The position numbers and the translations under genes were made by a program. Below the pieces are notes generated by a model. It was not told the origin of the DNA. It made no database searches and was given only the letters and a program-made list of their open reading frames with translations. From Branchiostoma floridae (taxonomy: Eukaryota > Chordata > Leptocardii > Amphioxiformes > Branchiostomatidae): a stretch of DNA of 64,000 nt. The stretch spans positions 15,232,659-15,296,658 of the forward strand of contig NC_049994.1 in NCBI RefSeq assembly GCF_000003815.2, in the 5' to 3' direction. Shown one piece after another: positions 18,675 to 31,105 of the stretch (positions are counted from its first letter, which is position 1; each line of letters starts with the position of its first letter).

Positions 18675-18799
18675 GGAAAAGTACTCAGCTTGTTTTTAAA
18701 GATATAGATGAGTATTGATGAAAACCGTCAATGGCCGTTGTTACTGTTGTATGATATGAAGTAAGAAGGCTGCAGTTTGAACTTTTATCTTGATCTCGG

Positions 18800-19100
18800 A
18801 ATCTTGAGAATATGAAATAACAAGATTGTAGTTCGAAATATGAAATAAAGAGATTGTAGTTCAAAATATGCAATAAAGACGATCGTGATTTGGAATACAG
18901 AATAAAAAGATTGTAGTTTGAAATACGAAATAAAAGATTATAGTTTAAAATATGAAATAGCAAGATTGAAGTTCAAAATATGAAATAACAAGATAGCACT
19001 TCGAAACATGAAATAACAAGATTGAACTTCGAAATATAAAATAACAAGGTTATAGTAAGGAATACGAAATAAGATTGTGATTGTAGTTCGAACTTTACCT
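18800..19100. repeat. minisatellite, unit about 34-37 bp
   Basis: About eight diverged units of the form agattgtagttcgaaatatg-aaataa. The reading frame across it is an artefact of the repeat. Confidence 0.85.
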
Positions 19101-19555
19101 AGACCTCTATGCCCTTGGTCATGGTCATTCCACGTATAAACAGGAGCACCAATTGCCAGTTAATGCTGACCCATACCTGGGTACCGTGCTACGAATTTTG
19201 CAAATTCTTCATTCCGACTGGTTCTGCTTGATTTCTTTGATTCGGTTTCAATGTGAAGGCCGTAATAGGGTTGGCCCAAACCTGGATACCGTGCCAGGAG
19301 GTTACGTTGGCGAGATACCTAGTTATATAACGTTAGTTATATAGTTCACTTGTGGGGTCGCACCACCGCTAGTAAGATGAATCGGAGGTCCCCAATCAAA
19401 AACAGGAGGTCGATAGAAGTCCGAATGAAAGTTCATCTGTGTTGGTAAATTCCATAGTGAAAAAGTTTAAACTTTGTCCCAACACAATAAGAAAACTGAC
19501 TCACAGCAGCGAGTCATCCATCTGACGAAAAAAGTCTTGTCAACATAGTCACTGT

Positions 19556-20495
19556 CCCTGATCCTGTCCCTAACCCGACACTTTCAAATATACTTTGTTT
19601 CTTCCTTTATTCTTTATTCTTTATTCTTTATTTCAGGTTAAAACCCATAGGTACACAAACGATACATACATATACATTAAAACCTCTACCTGTATAATAA
19701 GCTATAACAGTTGCGGAAAAAAGGGCATACTAAGGGCATCAAAGCTTTTAAGCGATGGAACTCAAAAGAGGGACGATACAACGTCATATTTTGACGTCAT
19801 CAGCTAACATTATTCAGCTCTACCCTTTCACGAGAACGGACGAATGGAGTCGTACCGTATATCATAGGCGAAGAGAAAGGCGAGGAAAGCCCGTCAACAA
19901 AGGTCGCCAAAGCTGTAGACTCCCGGCCCCATTCTCCAGAAGGAGTGGCTGTCCATCATATTGTTGTACTGAAAAACGTTTCATCCATCAGAATACAGTA
20001 TACAACAACTTTAAACAAAAATTTCATTACAACCACTAAACGCTTTACATCCTGATTTATTCTTCCGAGCTTTTTAGTTCTCTGTAAATTTTGACCTTTT
20101 TTTACTGGAGTAGAGGATCGGACACGCGCGCATATCAACTTTTGTTATACACATCATTTAATTTCCATTTTTTATCAGTATTGTTTACATCTTCTTTTAT
20201 TCTGTATTTCGCTTAGTTATGTTTATGTCCTTGTATATGTGTATCTATAGTGGTGGCGTGAATATAAGTTGATAACTTGAGTGCGCCACAACTACGTCTG
20301 TGTTATCTGTCAATGTGAATAAAAAACATCCAAATAACGAACAAACGCCGGCAATCAGAGCTATGAATTTCTCAAACGTATCCTTGACGACCAACGCGTC
20401 TGATGCGGTGTCTTCTTCAGCGAGATTGCCCGTATCGTCACCATAGCCACGTTGGCCATCGCCGGCAAACATTTCGTTATCGTCGTAAGAATACA
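19556..20495 (+). pseudogene. broken duplicate of the GPCR gene's 5' region
   Basis: At 20363 ATGAATTTCTCAAACGTA starts a copy of the first GPCR exon (MNFSNV, then LTTNASDAVSSSARLP), but an internal deletion of about 13 nt shifts the frame into a stop within about 28 codons and the copy fades out near 20495. Upstream, 19556-19830 matches 20590-20730 (ctgtccctaaccc, cactttcaaat, gagggacgat, tgacgtcatcagct). The segment was therefore duplicated in tandem with its promoter-proximal sequence and then decayed. Confidence 0.75.
19792..19799. promoter_or_regulatory. CRE-type palindrome TGACGTCA (duplicate copy)
   Basis: A full TGACGTCA lies in the duplicated upstream segment, in the same context (gacgtcatcagct) as the copy at 20694. 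Its position upstream of the pseudogene mirrors that of the intact gene. Confidence 0.5.
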
Positions 20496-20693
20496 TACAT
20501 CCTAAATTTTACGGGCCACACTCGACTGGTAGCTTATTCTAAAGAAAAAACATGTTTTCACCAGTTCACTCAAAAGCTCTGAGCGTGTCGTCAGTAATTC
20601 TCTAACCCTGTCCCTAACCCCTAACCCAGCACTTTCAAATCTACACAGGGCAACAAAGCTCAAGCTATATGGAACTCAAAGAGGGACGATAAA

Positions 20694-20701
20694 TGACGTC
20701 A
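20694..20701. promoter_or_regulatory. CRE-type palindrome TGACGTCA upstream of the GPCR
   Basis: A full cAMP-response-element consensus 186 bp upstream of the GPCR start codon. Conservation of the octamer in the decayed duplicate suggests both came from the ancestral promoter. Factor binding is not shown. Confidence 0.5.
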
Positions 20702-20886
20702 TCAGCTACGCGTTATTCAGCTCTACGCTTCATAACTGCCTTCGACTCTCCCGAGACCAGTTGAGTAATATTTTTCGTCGTATCGTATACAACAGTTATT
20801 TGTACTGAAAAACATTCGAACAATCCAGCAGTATCTACAGAAACAACATCCAAATAACGAATCAAACGCCGGCAATTTATAGAGAT

Positions 20887-21226
20887 ATGAATTTCTCAAA
20901 CGTACCCTTCACGACCAACGCGTCCGATGCGGTGTCCTCTTCAGCGAGATTGCCCGCGGAGCCCGCCGCCATCATCACCGTAGCCGCGTTGGCCATCGTC
21001 GGCAACTTCCTCGTTCTCGTCGCAACCACCAGACGACAGACGTTCCCGTCCGCCAGTCGACTCTTCATCGCCTCCATGGCCTGGTCGGACCTGCTACATG
21101 GCTCGATCTTCCCGTTCCTGGTGGCGCCAGCCCGGGCCGGGGAGTGGGTGTACTCACACACCGCCGCACAGGCTATTGTAGTCATAGGAGCGTCCTCCGT
21201 AGCGACAACTGCCTTCGCTCTCGCAG
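20887..21226 (+). CDS. GPCR exon 1 (N-terminus to TM3)
   Basis: Starts at ATGAATTTCTC and ends with one base of a Gly codon at CTCGCAG|GTACAG. Encodes a Ser/Ala-rich N-terminus, TM1, TM2 and TM3 up to the residue before the DRL motif. Frame extension past the donor stops shortly. Confidence 0.8.
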
Positions 21227-22843
21227 GTACAGCTTCTACTCTTCAAATTCAATGATACCATGATCTGTTGTACCAACTCTGGAGACTCCGAATGGGCGTG
21301 AACGTTTCTGCTGATATCTTTTATTTGTTCACGTAATGCTGGTTCACCTTTATCCGAGGGTAACCTATATTCGTTGTTTGTACAAAAAACGGTTTTAGGA
21401 ATATACAGTAGGTGGACGGTGGTTTAAAGTCGGAACATTTTGAAAATATTGCAAATTTGAAACCACTGTCAGCAGCCTTAATAATCCTAGTCCTAAATGT
21501 GCTGTTTTTAAAGGCAACGGATAAAGGTCACCCCACGGATAAAGGTGAACTAGCGTTACGTGTAAAAGACATCGGCAGAAACGTCCACGCATTTGGAGTC
21601 TCCAGGGCTACTGTACTGCTGTACTAGAACAGATGTTCTGGATGCAACAGATGTTCTGAATGCTTTTGCCGCTTATTCGTAACTCCCAGATTTCCTGGAT
21701 GTGTTTGGTGCCATTGGTAAATCTCACTTTTATTCTGTAATAAGCCCTCCATACCCAGCGCCCGATGTTATTTAAGCTATTACAAGATTATTTCCCTGGT
21801 AGGTCTGACCTATGTAACGTTATATAACGTCCTTGGTCTGACGGTTGCATAGAGAAATGGTTGCCTTATAAGTAGTGATAAATCCTATATAACTCTGATA
21901 ATCGTTGTTGCAAGTACCAAATCCCAAAAGCAACCATTACCAGAAATGTTTGCTATTATCAAATCCCGCTCTTCGTGCAGTGTGTGCTTTGAAGATTGCG
22001 CTCAGGCAATATACAAAGAATTTTGCCATTGCACTCAAAATGGGAAAAGAGTTTTTTTCATATTTTCATAGATATTGTTGTTTGAAGACATCCACAGCAT
22101 ATCACTTACACTGTATAATCGTTGTCATTATAGGTCTGAATGTAGATCGCCTCTGTGCTCTCAAGAACGACGGAGTTGGCATGTCTCGCAAGAAGGCCTG
22201 GATCTTTCTCATCTCAACTTGGGCTGGGGTATACGCTTTTTACATCTTCTCTACAGTGTACGGGGTTCCCGTGTATTACGATCCAGTTATGGCCTTACCA
22301 TCATATGATTTAAAGGCCCACATATGGTTTAGCGCCGTTATGTTTATCATAATATGTAGTCCTCTTATCGTTACGCTGTATTGTGTTGTCCGGATCCTGA
22401 GAGCACTGTGCGCTCAAAACGAGCCACCGGCCGCACAGGCCGCTATCTACATTAACGTGGTTGGGGCTGGGGGTTCTCCACCTCAGAATGCACCCCAGCA
22501 CCAACCCGCGCCCCAGAATGACACCAGCGATCGGTCGTACGCCAAGGTTGTGTTAATTTTAACCCTCGTACAGATAATAATGCAACTTCCAGCTGTATGT
22601 GCTTTCGTCGTAAGCCAGCTGCCCGTTGGTGATGATCTGCCAACCTTCGTGTTTTGGTCAGCCTGGATAGGACTGTCCAACATCTTTCTGGACGTTGTAG
22701 TGTACAGCGTGTGCCAAAAGTCCTTTCGTATAGCTGTGAAAGAGACAACGATATCTGTGGTCTCTTGTCTGCACAACGTGTGCTGTAGGAGAAATCGTGT
22801 TAACGTCGACGACCAACAGAACATAGACATGAGCAATCTGTAA
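20887..22843 (+). CDS. rhodopsin-class GPCR, two exons
   Basis: Exons 20887-21226 and 22134-22843 join (CTCGCAG|GTACAG, TTATAG|GTCTGA) into 349 residues. TM1 has the conserved GN (IVGNFLVLVA), TM2 has WSDLL with Asp2.50, and TM3 ends DRL instead of DRY, directly after the intron. A Pro-rich third loop precedes TM6 (LPAVCAFVV, without the CWxP Trp). TM7 has DVVVY in place of NPxxY, and the expected Cys at the top of TM3 is absent. NFS and NAS near the N-terminus are likely glycosylation sites; the tail has Cys-Cys pairs. It is an atypical orphan receptor; I cannot name a ligand. The intact frame argues against a pseudogene. Confidence 0.8.
22134..22843 (+). CDS. GPCR exon 2 (DRL motif to C-terminus)
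   Basis: Begins after TTATAG with GLNVDRL and carries TM4 (FLISTWAGVYAFYIF), TM5 (AVMFIIICSPLIVTLYCVV), the third loop, TM6, TM7 and the tail ending MSNL before TAA. Confidence 0.85.
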
Positions 22844-23306
22844 CGCGGTTAAAAATACAGAGCAGTACTCGTCAGTACTCGTCAGATCCACTATCTAAAG
22901 TAATTCAGCTTCATTTATCTTCCTATGTATATCTATATGATTGGAGCTGTCTATGTCATCACTAGACCAACTTTCTATCAACTGTGTACAATGTATGGTT
23001 TAAGTAAGAGGGGCATATTTGTAGCGTCACACGTTTTGTTTTTTTGTCGAATCAAATGAATATAGGGTGTTCAATGTCAGCATTTTAAACAGTGACTTGT
23101 AACCATATCCAAGCCCAATGTGTCAGTCAATCTTTGTACACACGAGTATGGATGAAAAATAATGATGTATGTGATCTGAATGTTAACATTGATTTTGATG
23201 TAAAGAAAAAGTGTGCAACAATAGTGTCATAGTTATATGTGGAGCTCTTATAGATATCATGCATTTGGCTAACGAAAATAAAAAAACTAGTTTGGCCGAC
23301 AGGCTG

Positions 23307-23312
23307 AATAAA
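23307..23312 (+). promoter_or_regulatory. polyadenylation signal AATAAA for the plus-strand GPCR
   Basis: CTGAATAAAAG about 465 nt after the stop codon, preceded by another A-rich run at about 23276. It is the first convincing AATAAA downstream of the gene. Confidence 0.5.
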
Positions 23313-25369
23313 AGTTCAAAACTTGAATCATATGGCTCCAGATGTCTTTCTGAGGGACGACTGCAGTGTGCAAGATGTCGGTAGCTTGAGGAATGAATCT
23401 ACACTACTATAAACTGAAAATGAAGGATTGTGCGTCAGTTGAATCAACGTGTTGATGGCTATGATTCAGGTGAGGAAATATGAAAATAGGTTCCTAGATT
23501 TAAGAAAAAGGAGAGCATAATTCTGAAAATCACACGTCTCCGTAAAATAGTTGACTTTTGATCGTCCGAAAATGGGAAAATAATGATATGATTTAAAAGG
23601 CATTCCATACATATGATATTACGTATAATATAAAACAAAACGAGTGGTTGTAAATTGGTGGTTGAAATGTAGATTGAAATCTTGAAATCTTGAAATCTTT
23701 ATTAACATACCACGTTGCAGACTTTTAGTTAAGTCTGAATTGTGTTGGCATTTACATATGCTCCTCCAGGGAGAATTGCACCAAGAGTTAAGTACAGCAA
23801 TTCAAAAAGACACCATAGTTAAAAATCTTAATTGCTAACAATACGATTTTTATCACAAATTGGAGATTGAAGTTGGTGCACCTAACTGTGCCTTCCGGCA
23901 ATGAGTGACATGTTATTCCTTGTGCTCTCATCGCTTCGGCGCATTTCAGTACCAAACGTATAAACAAACTCACTAATTGCCAGTTAAGACTGGCCAAACC
24001 TGCGTACCACCACAGGAGTTTGCGCTCGCTTCCACTAATCACGGGGAGAGAGTCAAAGCGAGCGAACGTCATTGACTCATCAGGGTGGTTCCCACGGAAA
24101 TGAGCTGACACAGAGGGTTAAAAAAATATGCCTTGTTTGGTTGCTAATAAGCAGGTGTGAGGCCGTGCACCACGGTATTGCTTGGATACCTGGATAATTA
24201 TAAAGGAACTGTCATCTCAAGTCGTCTGTCAAAAGTTACAATCTTTTGAATACTCGATTTCAGAAAATGATTTCTACTAGCTTATGCTTAGTTTGGCTCT
24301 AGAAGAAATTGTCGATCCTCTGGCGATGTTTTAGTCTTAAACTGCACTATATCATGACAGTAGAACGCTAAAAAATGAGATGTTTCTACCATTTCCTTAC
24401 ATAGAGATCATGAGGTAAATCGAGCCTACAGCCTTACACACGGATATTCAGAGAGAGCTGTTACAACACCATTGCACCCAAGGAACTCCTTGTTGCGCCA
24501 TACAAACATATTTAAAAGTTGCGATCCTTCAACCATCACATGGCCACTGCCAATGACCTGTGGAGCCTGACTGCCGAGAAGGCCGGGGTGCCTTTTAATA
24601 CTTTTAGTGTAGTTTCTGCAAAACCTCATTTCTAAAACGTTTCGTGCAGTTTTCAAGGGAAAAATAACCTACGTTTGTTGTTACTCTACAAGATAGACTA
24701 AGTTCATAAGTACATGTATATCCATCCTGAAGTAAAAAAAATTGATTTGATTTATTAAAAGATATGAGTGTTAGTGTTAGTGTTTCCAAAGACGAAGATC
24801 TTGCCTGTGCTCTTATCTGGCCAGTATGGAGTCTGCCTAACTGATTACCCTATTCAGGATATACCGGTGGTCAGCATGTTGCTGTCATGTGCAGCTGGTT
24901 TCTTCACAGATCACAAACATTAAGAATATTGACCTCACATTCAAATGTGCTAAAAAAACGTGTTGTATAAGTCATTCACATAAAGGTTTTGTTCTAGAGA
25001 ATACTTTCAATTTTAGGGCCCGAATGTCACATAGTACACCTTTTAGGTATGGTAGAGCCTTTATCCTCCACCCAAAAAGCATTCACCCACGCATCGCGCC
25101 CTCAACATGCATTAGGCCGGAAATTAATTTTAAAATGAGGATGCGGGGGCTATGAGTGACAAAATGCTGCTGAGATGGTGCATGGTGCTTGTACTAGTGC
25201 GAGTCGGTTTCCGTGCGATTCGTCTGAGTAAGGAGCTTTCATCAAGCTGCAAGCTCATTGGTCTTTGTAACTGCTTTTTGATGTAATTAGTACGTCACAA
25301 GTGAAGTCCTTTATCATTTTGTGTGGACCAATCCATATAGCCATGGCATATTACAAAAAATCCCTCAAA

Positions 25370-26055
25370 TCGCAGGTTGAGTTACAGTTTTCTGTGGATT
25401 TGATTCCACAGGTTCTTTCAAAGCAGGTCAAATGAGGACTACAACTTGGGCCAACAAAGGCAGGCGAAGTTTTAGTAACGAGAAAAAGCTGTTTGCCCGA
25501 GTGGGCTTGTCATGAATACAAATTGCACGTCTAGTTCCCTGTCACCCAAGCAGCTTTCGTCGAGTTGGGTACAATTATTTACTGGGCTTCAAAGTAAGAG
25601 TGTTTGATAATTGTGTACATATAGCTTTACTAAACTGATAAATAAAGGGGTTTCCTCAAAAATATGACAGCTTCTCTTTAATGTTGACTAACAGAAGTTT
25701 ACCTACGTAGATCCCTTTAATTAGACTGGGTTATAATTTTCTGTGGATTTGACTCCACGGCTTCTTTCAAAGCAAAGGCCGACAAGGTCAATTTTGTGAC
25801 GAGAAAAAGCTGTTTGTCAGGATACAAATGGACATAAATTGTACTTCTAGTACCCGGACACTTATGCAGCTTTACTTAAGCCTGGTACAATTACTGGGCT
25901 GCAAAGTGAAAGTGGTTCATGTAGCTTCACTAAACTGACAAAGCATTTTCTCGAAAAATATGACAGCTTCCCTCTTAAGTTGACTAATGGCTTCACTTCA
26001 ATGATAAGAGTTTCCTGAAAAATGTGACAGCTATTATCTAAAGGGTGGCTAATAT
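25370..26055. repeat. tandem duplication, about 2.3 copies of about 360 bp
   Basis: 25370-25690 and 25728-25985 share ttttctgtggattt, ctttcaaagca, gacgagaaaaagctgtttg-like, ggtacaatta-ctgggct and tatgacagcttc blocks in order. A partial third copy (tttcctgaaaaatgtgacagc) follows. Confidence 0.8.
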
Positions 26056-26472
26056 CTATATGTTATTCAACAAGCTCGTTGCTCAAACTGTATAGTCGTC
26101 ATAGTTTCCACATCAAGGCTAACTATAGTATTATGTTGCAACCCGCCCAGCTTCGTGAGTAGTGTGTTGCCATCCAGCGAGCGTCGTTGCGTTGGGCAGG
26201 GTGTCGGCTCCAGCATGGTCATGTTATAAAGGATAGTTTGTTTGTTTATCCATTTAGAGTTTAAAGAAAAAACAATAGATACATGCCAAAAAAGGTATAA
26301 AGACATAACAGTGCAATATTTTACATTCGTCAGTTCCGTTGGTGACGTAGAGCCGGCCGTCCCATGTACGAATAAGCTTCAAGCGGACTGGTAAAAAGCA
26401 CAGGCTATGAGTGTACTGGGTAATTTTGCTTCTACTAACGGTTAGTCCCTGTTGATTAAGCTAATTCTACTC

Positions 26473-26538
26473 GCCATCCATCCATCCATCCATCCATCCA
26501 TCCATCCATCCATCCATCCATCCATCCATCCATCCATT
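26473..26538. repeat. (CCAT)n microsatellite
   Basis: About 16 perfect ccat units in a row, with no interruption seen. Confidence 0.98.
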
Positions 26539-26788
26539 AAACAATATACCGCTACAAGTCTGGCTCCCAGAGTAAGTTAGTATCCAAAAAGCCCCGTGCT
26601 TCTTCCGAGTTTGAGTTTGGTTTGCGTCTAAGTCTGGTCGTTATTATATTCGTGAGCTTTGATAAAGGAGGCCAATCAAAATCTCAATCCTTTGATTCAG
26701 AAAAACCGTTTGGAGTTTGAATTAGTTTTTTTGCCATCGTTTTCCACAACAAATCAAGCTTCAGGCGGACAAAGTCTCAATTTATACA

Positions 26789-26794
26789 TTTATT
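26789..26794 (-). promoter_or_regulatory. candidate polyadenylation signal of the minus-strand GPCR
   Basis: Minus-strand AATAAA (TGAAATAAATG) about 750 nt downstream of the stop codon at 27544. Confidence 0.4.
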
Positions 26795-27543
26795 TCAACA
26801 CATCAAACAAGGTTTCATGATGAAAAGGACCGACAACAGCTATTTGAACATCACAGAGAAGAATACACTTGCCGCTTATTTGTACCACTGTAGGCTAAGG
26901 TATACATGTACAACGCTTTTGCACAAGAGAATAAATAACATGAATATGACAATGTGACTGAAATTACTTACTGTACACACACGGCTCCGTACGCTGTACA
27001 CATGACGTTAACTACATTCATAATCATCAGTGTTGAAATTGTAACAACGCAACACAACAAAACTGTACAACCGTCTATGACTAAGACATTTCTTCAGCCA
27101 GGTAGATAATAGGAAAATTGTTTATGAAATTTCTTTTCCACTCATGGAATGAATGTGTCATACACATGTATAACGGGTTGTTCACCATGTGAAGCTGGCG
27201 TGTCACGCCGAAGGGCGGTTTTACCGGATAATAGATATAGATATTACCCCTTGATAAATGACATATTTTCATATTCTTGAAAACAAGCTAAATTCACATG
27301 ACCCGCAAATGTACTACCACTACTACCACTACTATCAGTCAGTGTATACAGGTTATGGCACATAACTGTGCAGAAAACAAAAATTACAATACAAAAGACA
27401 TGCACTCAGAAATATACATACTGTCCAATCAGACGACCCATGCAACTGAACGGGTCAAGAAATAGTTCAATACAATTGTACACATTCAATTTCACAGCAG
27501 TATTAAACAAAAACGATTCTCCTTGGAGATCAGTTTACCTTGC

Positions 27544-28875
27544 TCACTCGATGTCTTCCACGCTGGCCAAGGCTTCAACAGCTGGCGTCTGCACTGACTT
27601 TGGCGGGGCTACGAACAGCACATCTGCGCGACTGGAGCTCTGTGCGTTTCTCGGATTCTCTGTTGGTCTTCGAGGGAATACCCGTCTGGCCGGCTGGTCA
27701 GTCCGATTGCCCGTACTCGGTCCAGCGGTTCCCATTCCTCGCGGCGCTCCGACCACCTGAATGTTCACCACTTGATTCGATGACCAGCCAAACTTTTCAC
27801 GCACCGCGTTGGCGAGTCGTCGCGCCCTACGATGCATAGCGTCTCGAATCTTCTCGATCCTGAGTGCGTAGATGACCGGATTGATAACCGAACTGCAGAG
27901 ACCGATCAACATCCCCCATTTTGGCTTTGCCTCCATCTCACAGTCTACCCTTGCAAAGCACAAAAACTGCCGCACCATGTCGATGCAGAGCGGCAGCCAG
28001 CTTACGACGAACACCGCTGCAATAATGACAACTGTCACCTGCTTCTTCTGACTGTGTAGGAGGTGCTGGAATTTTCTTGCAGCAAGTCGTTGTTCCCTGC
28101 GTCTTGCGGCGGGGAGGTTGTCTTGAGGGCTCTCGGTAGCCATGGGTCTGGTTCTAGAGATGCGCCGCTTCAGTACGATGAAGATTCTGACGTTGGTGAA
28201 GATCACTATCACTACGGCCATGAACAAGATGATGTTGATAAGGATGAGGTAGCCCACTGGTACCTGCCCTATGCAGTTCTCTGTGTTCATATCAACATCG
28301 ATGCAGTTCCAGCCCATGGCAGGGGACAAGCAGACAAGCACGCAAACTGTCCATGCGATCCCCAAGCTCACGGCAACGTGTCGCTTGGACATGCGGGTCT
28401 GGTAGAATATCGGGTGGAGGATGGCCAGATAACGGTCCACGGATAGAAGGACCACGCTAACTGCTGATAAGACCAGCACTAAAAGGAAGGTACAGACTAC
28501 GCTCACTGATGTCAGTGGTTGAGGCACTTCCGTCTGGAAAATGGCACAGAAGAAGAACGAGAAGAAACCTGCCGCGCAGTCCGCCACAGCCAGGTTTGCC
28601 ACGAACAGGTGCATGGGTTTGGACAGGTGGTGGTTTTTCAGCACCCCGGCCAGGACCGCGCCGTTCATGAGGAGAGCGACTGTCCCGACGGTGGCGGCGA
28701 TGATCCCGACTTTCCGGTTCTCGTCCAGATGCGGAGCTGGCAGATGAGTACAGGAAGTTACCGCCAGGTCGTAGTCAACGTTGCTTTCTAGCTGCCCGCG
28801 GAAGCAAGGCCAGAAAGACTCGAACACCGTGGAGTTTCCTCCGGTGAAGTTCGCGGTGCTTTCGTTCATCCTCAA
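27544..28875 (-). CDS. rhodopsin-class GPCR, lysophospholipid/cannabinoid-like, single exon
   Basis: 443 residues, one exon. N-terminus with NES, NFT and NST glycosylation sites; TM1 LLMNGAVLAG; TM2 LFVANLAVADCAAGF; TM3 ends SVDRYLAILHP; TM4 GIAWTVCVLVCLSPAMGWNC; TM6 VVSWLPLCIDM; TM7 SSVINPVIYALR. The Cys normally at the top of TM3 is absent and loop 2 instead has two Cys nine residues apart after GWNC. This combination is typical of the S1P/LPA/cannabinoid (MECA) receptors, which lack the usual TM3-loop disulfide. Long Arg/Pro/Ser-rich C-terminal tail. Ligand unknown; it could also be a lancelet-specific member. The start ATG is the first in frame, and an ATG two codons downstream is nearly as good. 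Confidence 0.88.
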   Translation of the reverse strand: MRMNESTANFTGGNSTVFESFWPCFRGQLESNVDYDLAVTSCTHLPAPHLDENRKVGIIAATVGTVALLMNGAVLAGVLKNHHLSKPMHLFVANLAVADCAAGFFSFFFCAIFQTEVPQPLTSVSVVCTFLLVLVLSAVSVVLLSVDRYLAILHPIFYQTRMSKRHVAVSLGIAWTVCVLVCLSPAMGWNCIDVDMNTENCIGQVPVGYLILINIILFMAVVIVIFTNVRIFIVLKRRISRTRPMATESPQDNLPAARRREQRLAARKFQHLLHSQKKQVTVVIIAAVFVVSWLPLCIDMVRQFLCFARVDCEMEAKPKWGMLIGLCSSVINPVIYALRIEKIRDAMHRRARRLANAVREKFGWSSNQVVNIQVVGAPRGMGTAGPSTGNRTDQPARRVFPRRPTENPRNAQSSSRADVLFVAPPKSVQTPAVEALASVEDIE

Positions 28876-29734
28876 GACAGCCCTTTCCTCTCCCTATGGC
28901 AAGAAGGACTGATTTGGGGCTTTCCACCTTTTCTTCTAACTCATGACGACTTCGGCTACATGACTTTCTACAATAATCTCTCGGGTCTACTGACAACTGA
29001 GGAAAATGTAGTACATTGTATTTTGCTTCTGTACGTCAGTGTTACCACGGCTTCACACCTGCCACATGTGTTGCCATGACAATCAACAGTCACGATTTGC
29101 TTGTCACCCATTTGATCAAAATGTCAATCCGAGCGAGAATGCTGTGGTGCTGGACACAAACATAGCTCAGGGTTTTGCCCCCTCATAGCAAATACCAATC
29201 CCTTTCAATTACAAATTGCCACAAGCTTTTCATCCATGTCTTTAGAAACATGTCTGAACGGAGGTGACGCATATAAGGCCACAGCCTGGCGCGCACGTTT
29301 CATCCACCCACCGTACACGTGGCCTTAAATATATATAAAGTCCTTCTACAGTAATAGTTTCTTTCACCGGACAGCAAACTTACGGAACTCGACGATACCT
29401 GTTTCCCTCCTGTCTACAACTTATCAGCCTTCAAAACAAATGTCCAAAGCTACCTCCGTACACAGTTTCCAACTTTTTAGTTCATTCCATTGAAGAAGAC
29501 AGAAGCCTTAACCTTGTGTGGAGAGCAAGAATACAAATGACTTATAACTATTAAAGTAAAGCCCTAGCCTCATGCATAGCTACGAAGACAGAGAAGCCAG
29601 TATGACCAAGAAGAAGAACTGTCGCAACTGGGCAAATCCGGGAATGAGAGATCAATCGCCTTGTTTGCCAACGAGTCTAAACGTTTTCAGTGACAGAAAT
29701 GTGCTAAAATATGCTTACTTAGTAAAATGTCTAT

Positions 29735-31105
29735 CTTTTCTGCCTCGACTTTCAATCGAGTGTAAAACTGAAGTTTCTACGAAATGAATACTGGTAAAGT
29801 TTGGAGTGTTATTTCCTTGCCATATGGATGTCTCTAAAAGTAGGTGCACTCTGTGCTGCACGTCAGACGTGAATACCAAGAATATTCTAATAACTGTTAA
29901 TATTACTCTGCCGAGCATTGATAGAATTACAAAATTAACATGGTAGCTATCAGAAAATTCTTCCTATGTGTTAGACGGCGATCGCTCTGATGATGAAGGA
30001 AACCGAAAGCGTGAAATACAAAGGTTGGTATCTTCTGCAGTTATTAAACTGTAATGTAAAGATCAACCGCTGAATACCTTTGACGCCAGAGTCGAGCTTT
30101 AATCAGAAAGGTTGTTAAAAACAACATTCTTGTTCGCTGAGACATCACGTTGCAGTTCCTGAATAAATTATCTCTCCTTAGCCAGTAGTACTTGTTGGTG
30201 AGTATTCTGAATGTAAACATGTCTCGTCTTTTTTCGTGACAGCTATATGATCAAAGATACAAATAGTCTAAAATAAACACGCATCATAGAATATGTTTGT
30301 GGCACTGAGGACAATGGTGTTTTTGTTGATGGACTTTTTATTGAGAGTAAAACTGAAGTTTCTACGAAATGACTACTGGTAAAGTTCGGAGCGTTATTCA
30401 CTTACTTAGTGGTTGTGTCCAATTGTAGGTGCACTCAGACATGAATACCAAGAATATTCTAATGGCTGTTAACGTTACTTCGCCAAGCTTTGATAGAAAA
30501 CACTTGTATAAAAATGACATAGTAGTTATTAGGAAATTCTTCCCATGTCTTGATGATCATGACGCACCGAAAGCGTAAACAACAACGGTTGGCAATTTCC
30601 AGAGTTATTAAGATCTTCATGTAGACTGTCTTTTTTCGTGACAGCAATATGATCAAAGATACAAATAGTCTAAAATAAACACGCATCATAGAATATGTTT
30701 GTGGCACTGAAAACGACGGTCTTTTTGTTGCTGGACTTTTTATTGAGAGTAAAACTGAAGTTTCTACGAAATGAATACTTGTAAAGTTTGGAGTGTTATT
30801 CGCTTGCTTGATGGTTGTCTCTAAAAGTAGGTGCACTCTGTGCTTCGCGTCAGATGTGAATACCAAAAATATTCTAATATCTGTTAACATTACATCGCCT
30901 GGTTTTGATAGAAAACAAAATAACATAGTTATTAAAAGATTCTTTCCATGTGTTCGATGACGCACCGAAAGCGTAAATAAAGGTTGGCAATTTCCAGAGT
31001 TATCAAGATCTTCATGTACACGTCATCCAAAAAATATTTTCGACTTCAGTCACAAAGGTTGTTAAAAACAACATTCTTTCCCGCTGAGATATCCCGTTAG
31101 CCACT
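29735..31105. repeat. about 400-bp tandem repeat, three to four copies
   Basis: The block aaactgaagtttctacgaaa, then ggagtgttat, aataccaa-aatattctaat and accgaaagcgt recurs at about 29745, 30350 and 30750. The upstream block (tatgatcaaagatacaaata) recurs at 30245 and 30645. Non-coding. Confidence 0.85.

Larger units (their letters stand above)
23320..26770. other. intergenic region between the two GPCRs, no gene seen
   Basis: Only short chance frames. It contains a small attgaaatctt / cttgaaatc direct repeat near 23677-23702, a duplicated block (separate entry) and the CATC microsatellite. Confidence 0.6.

Noticed and set aside
20600-20632. ccctaacccctaaccc stretch resembling telomere repeat
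   Set aside because: Only a few degenerate units, and it lies inside the duplicated GPCR upstream block.
21905-22133. N-terminal extension of the second GPCR frame (312-codon frame beginning at 21905)
   Set aside because: The sequence before 22134 is intronic: a good acceptor precedes GLNVDR and the first exon supplies TM1-TM3 in phase.
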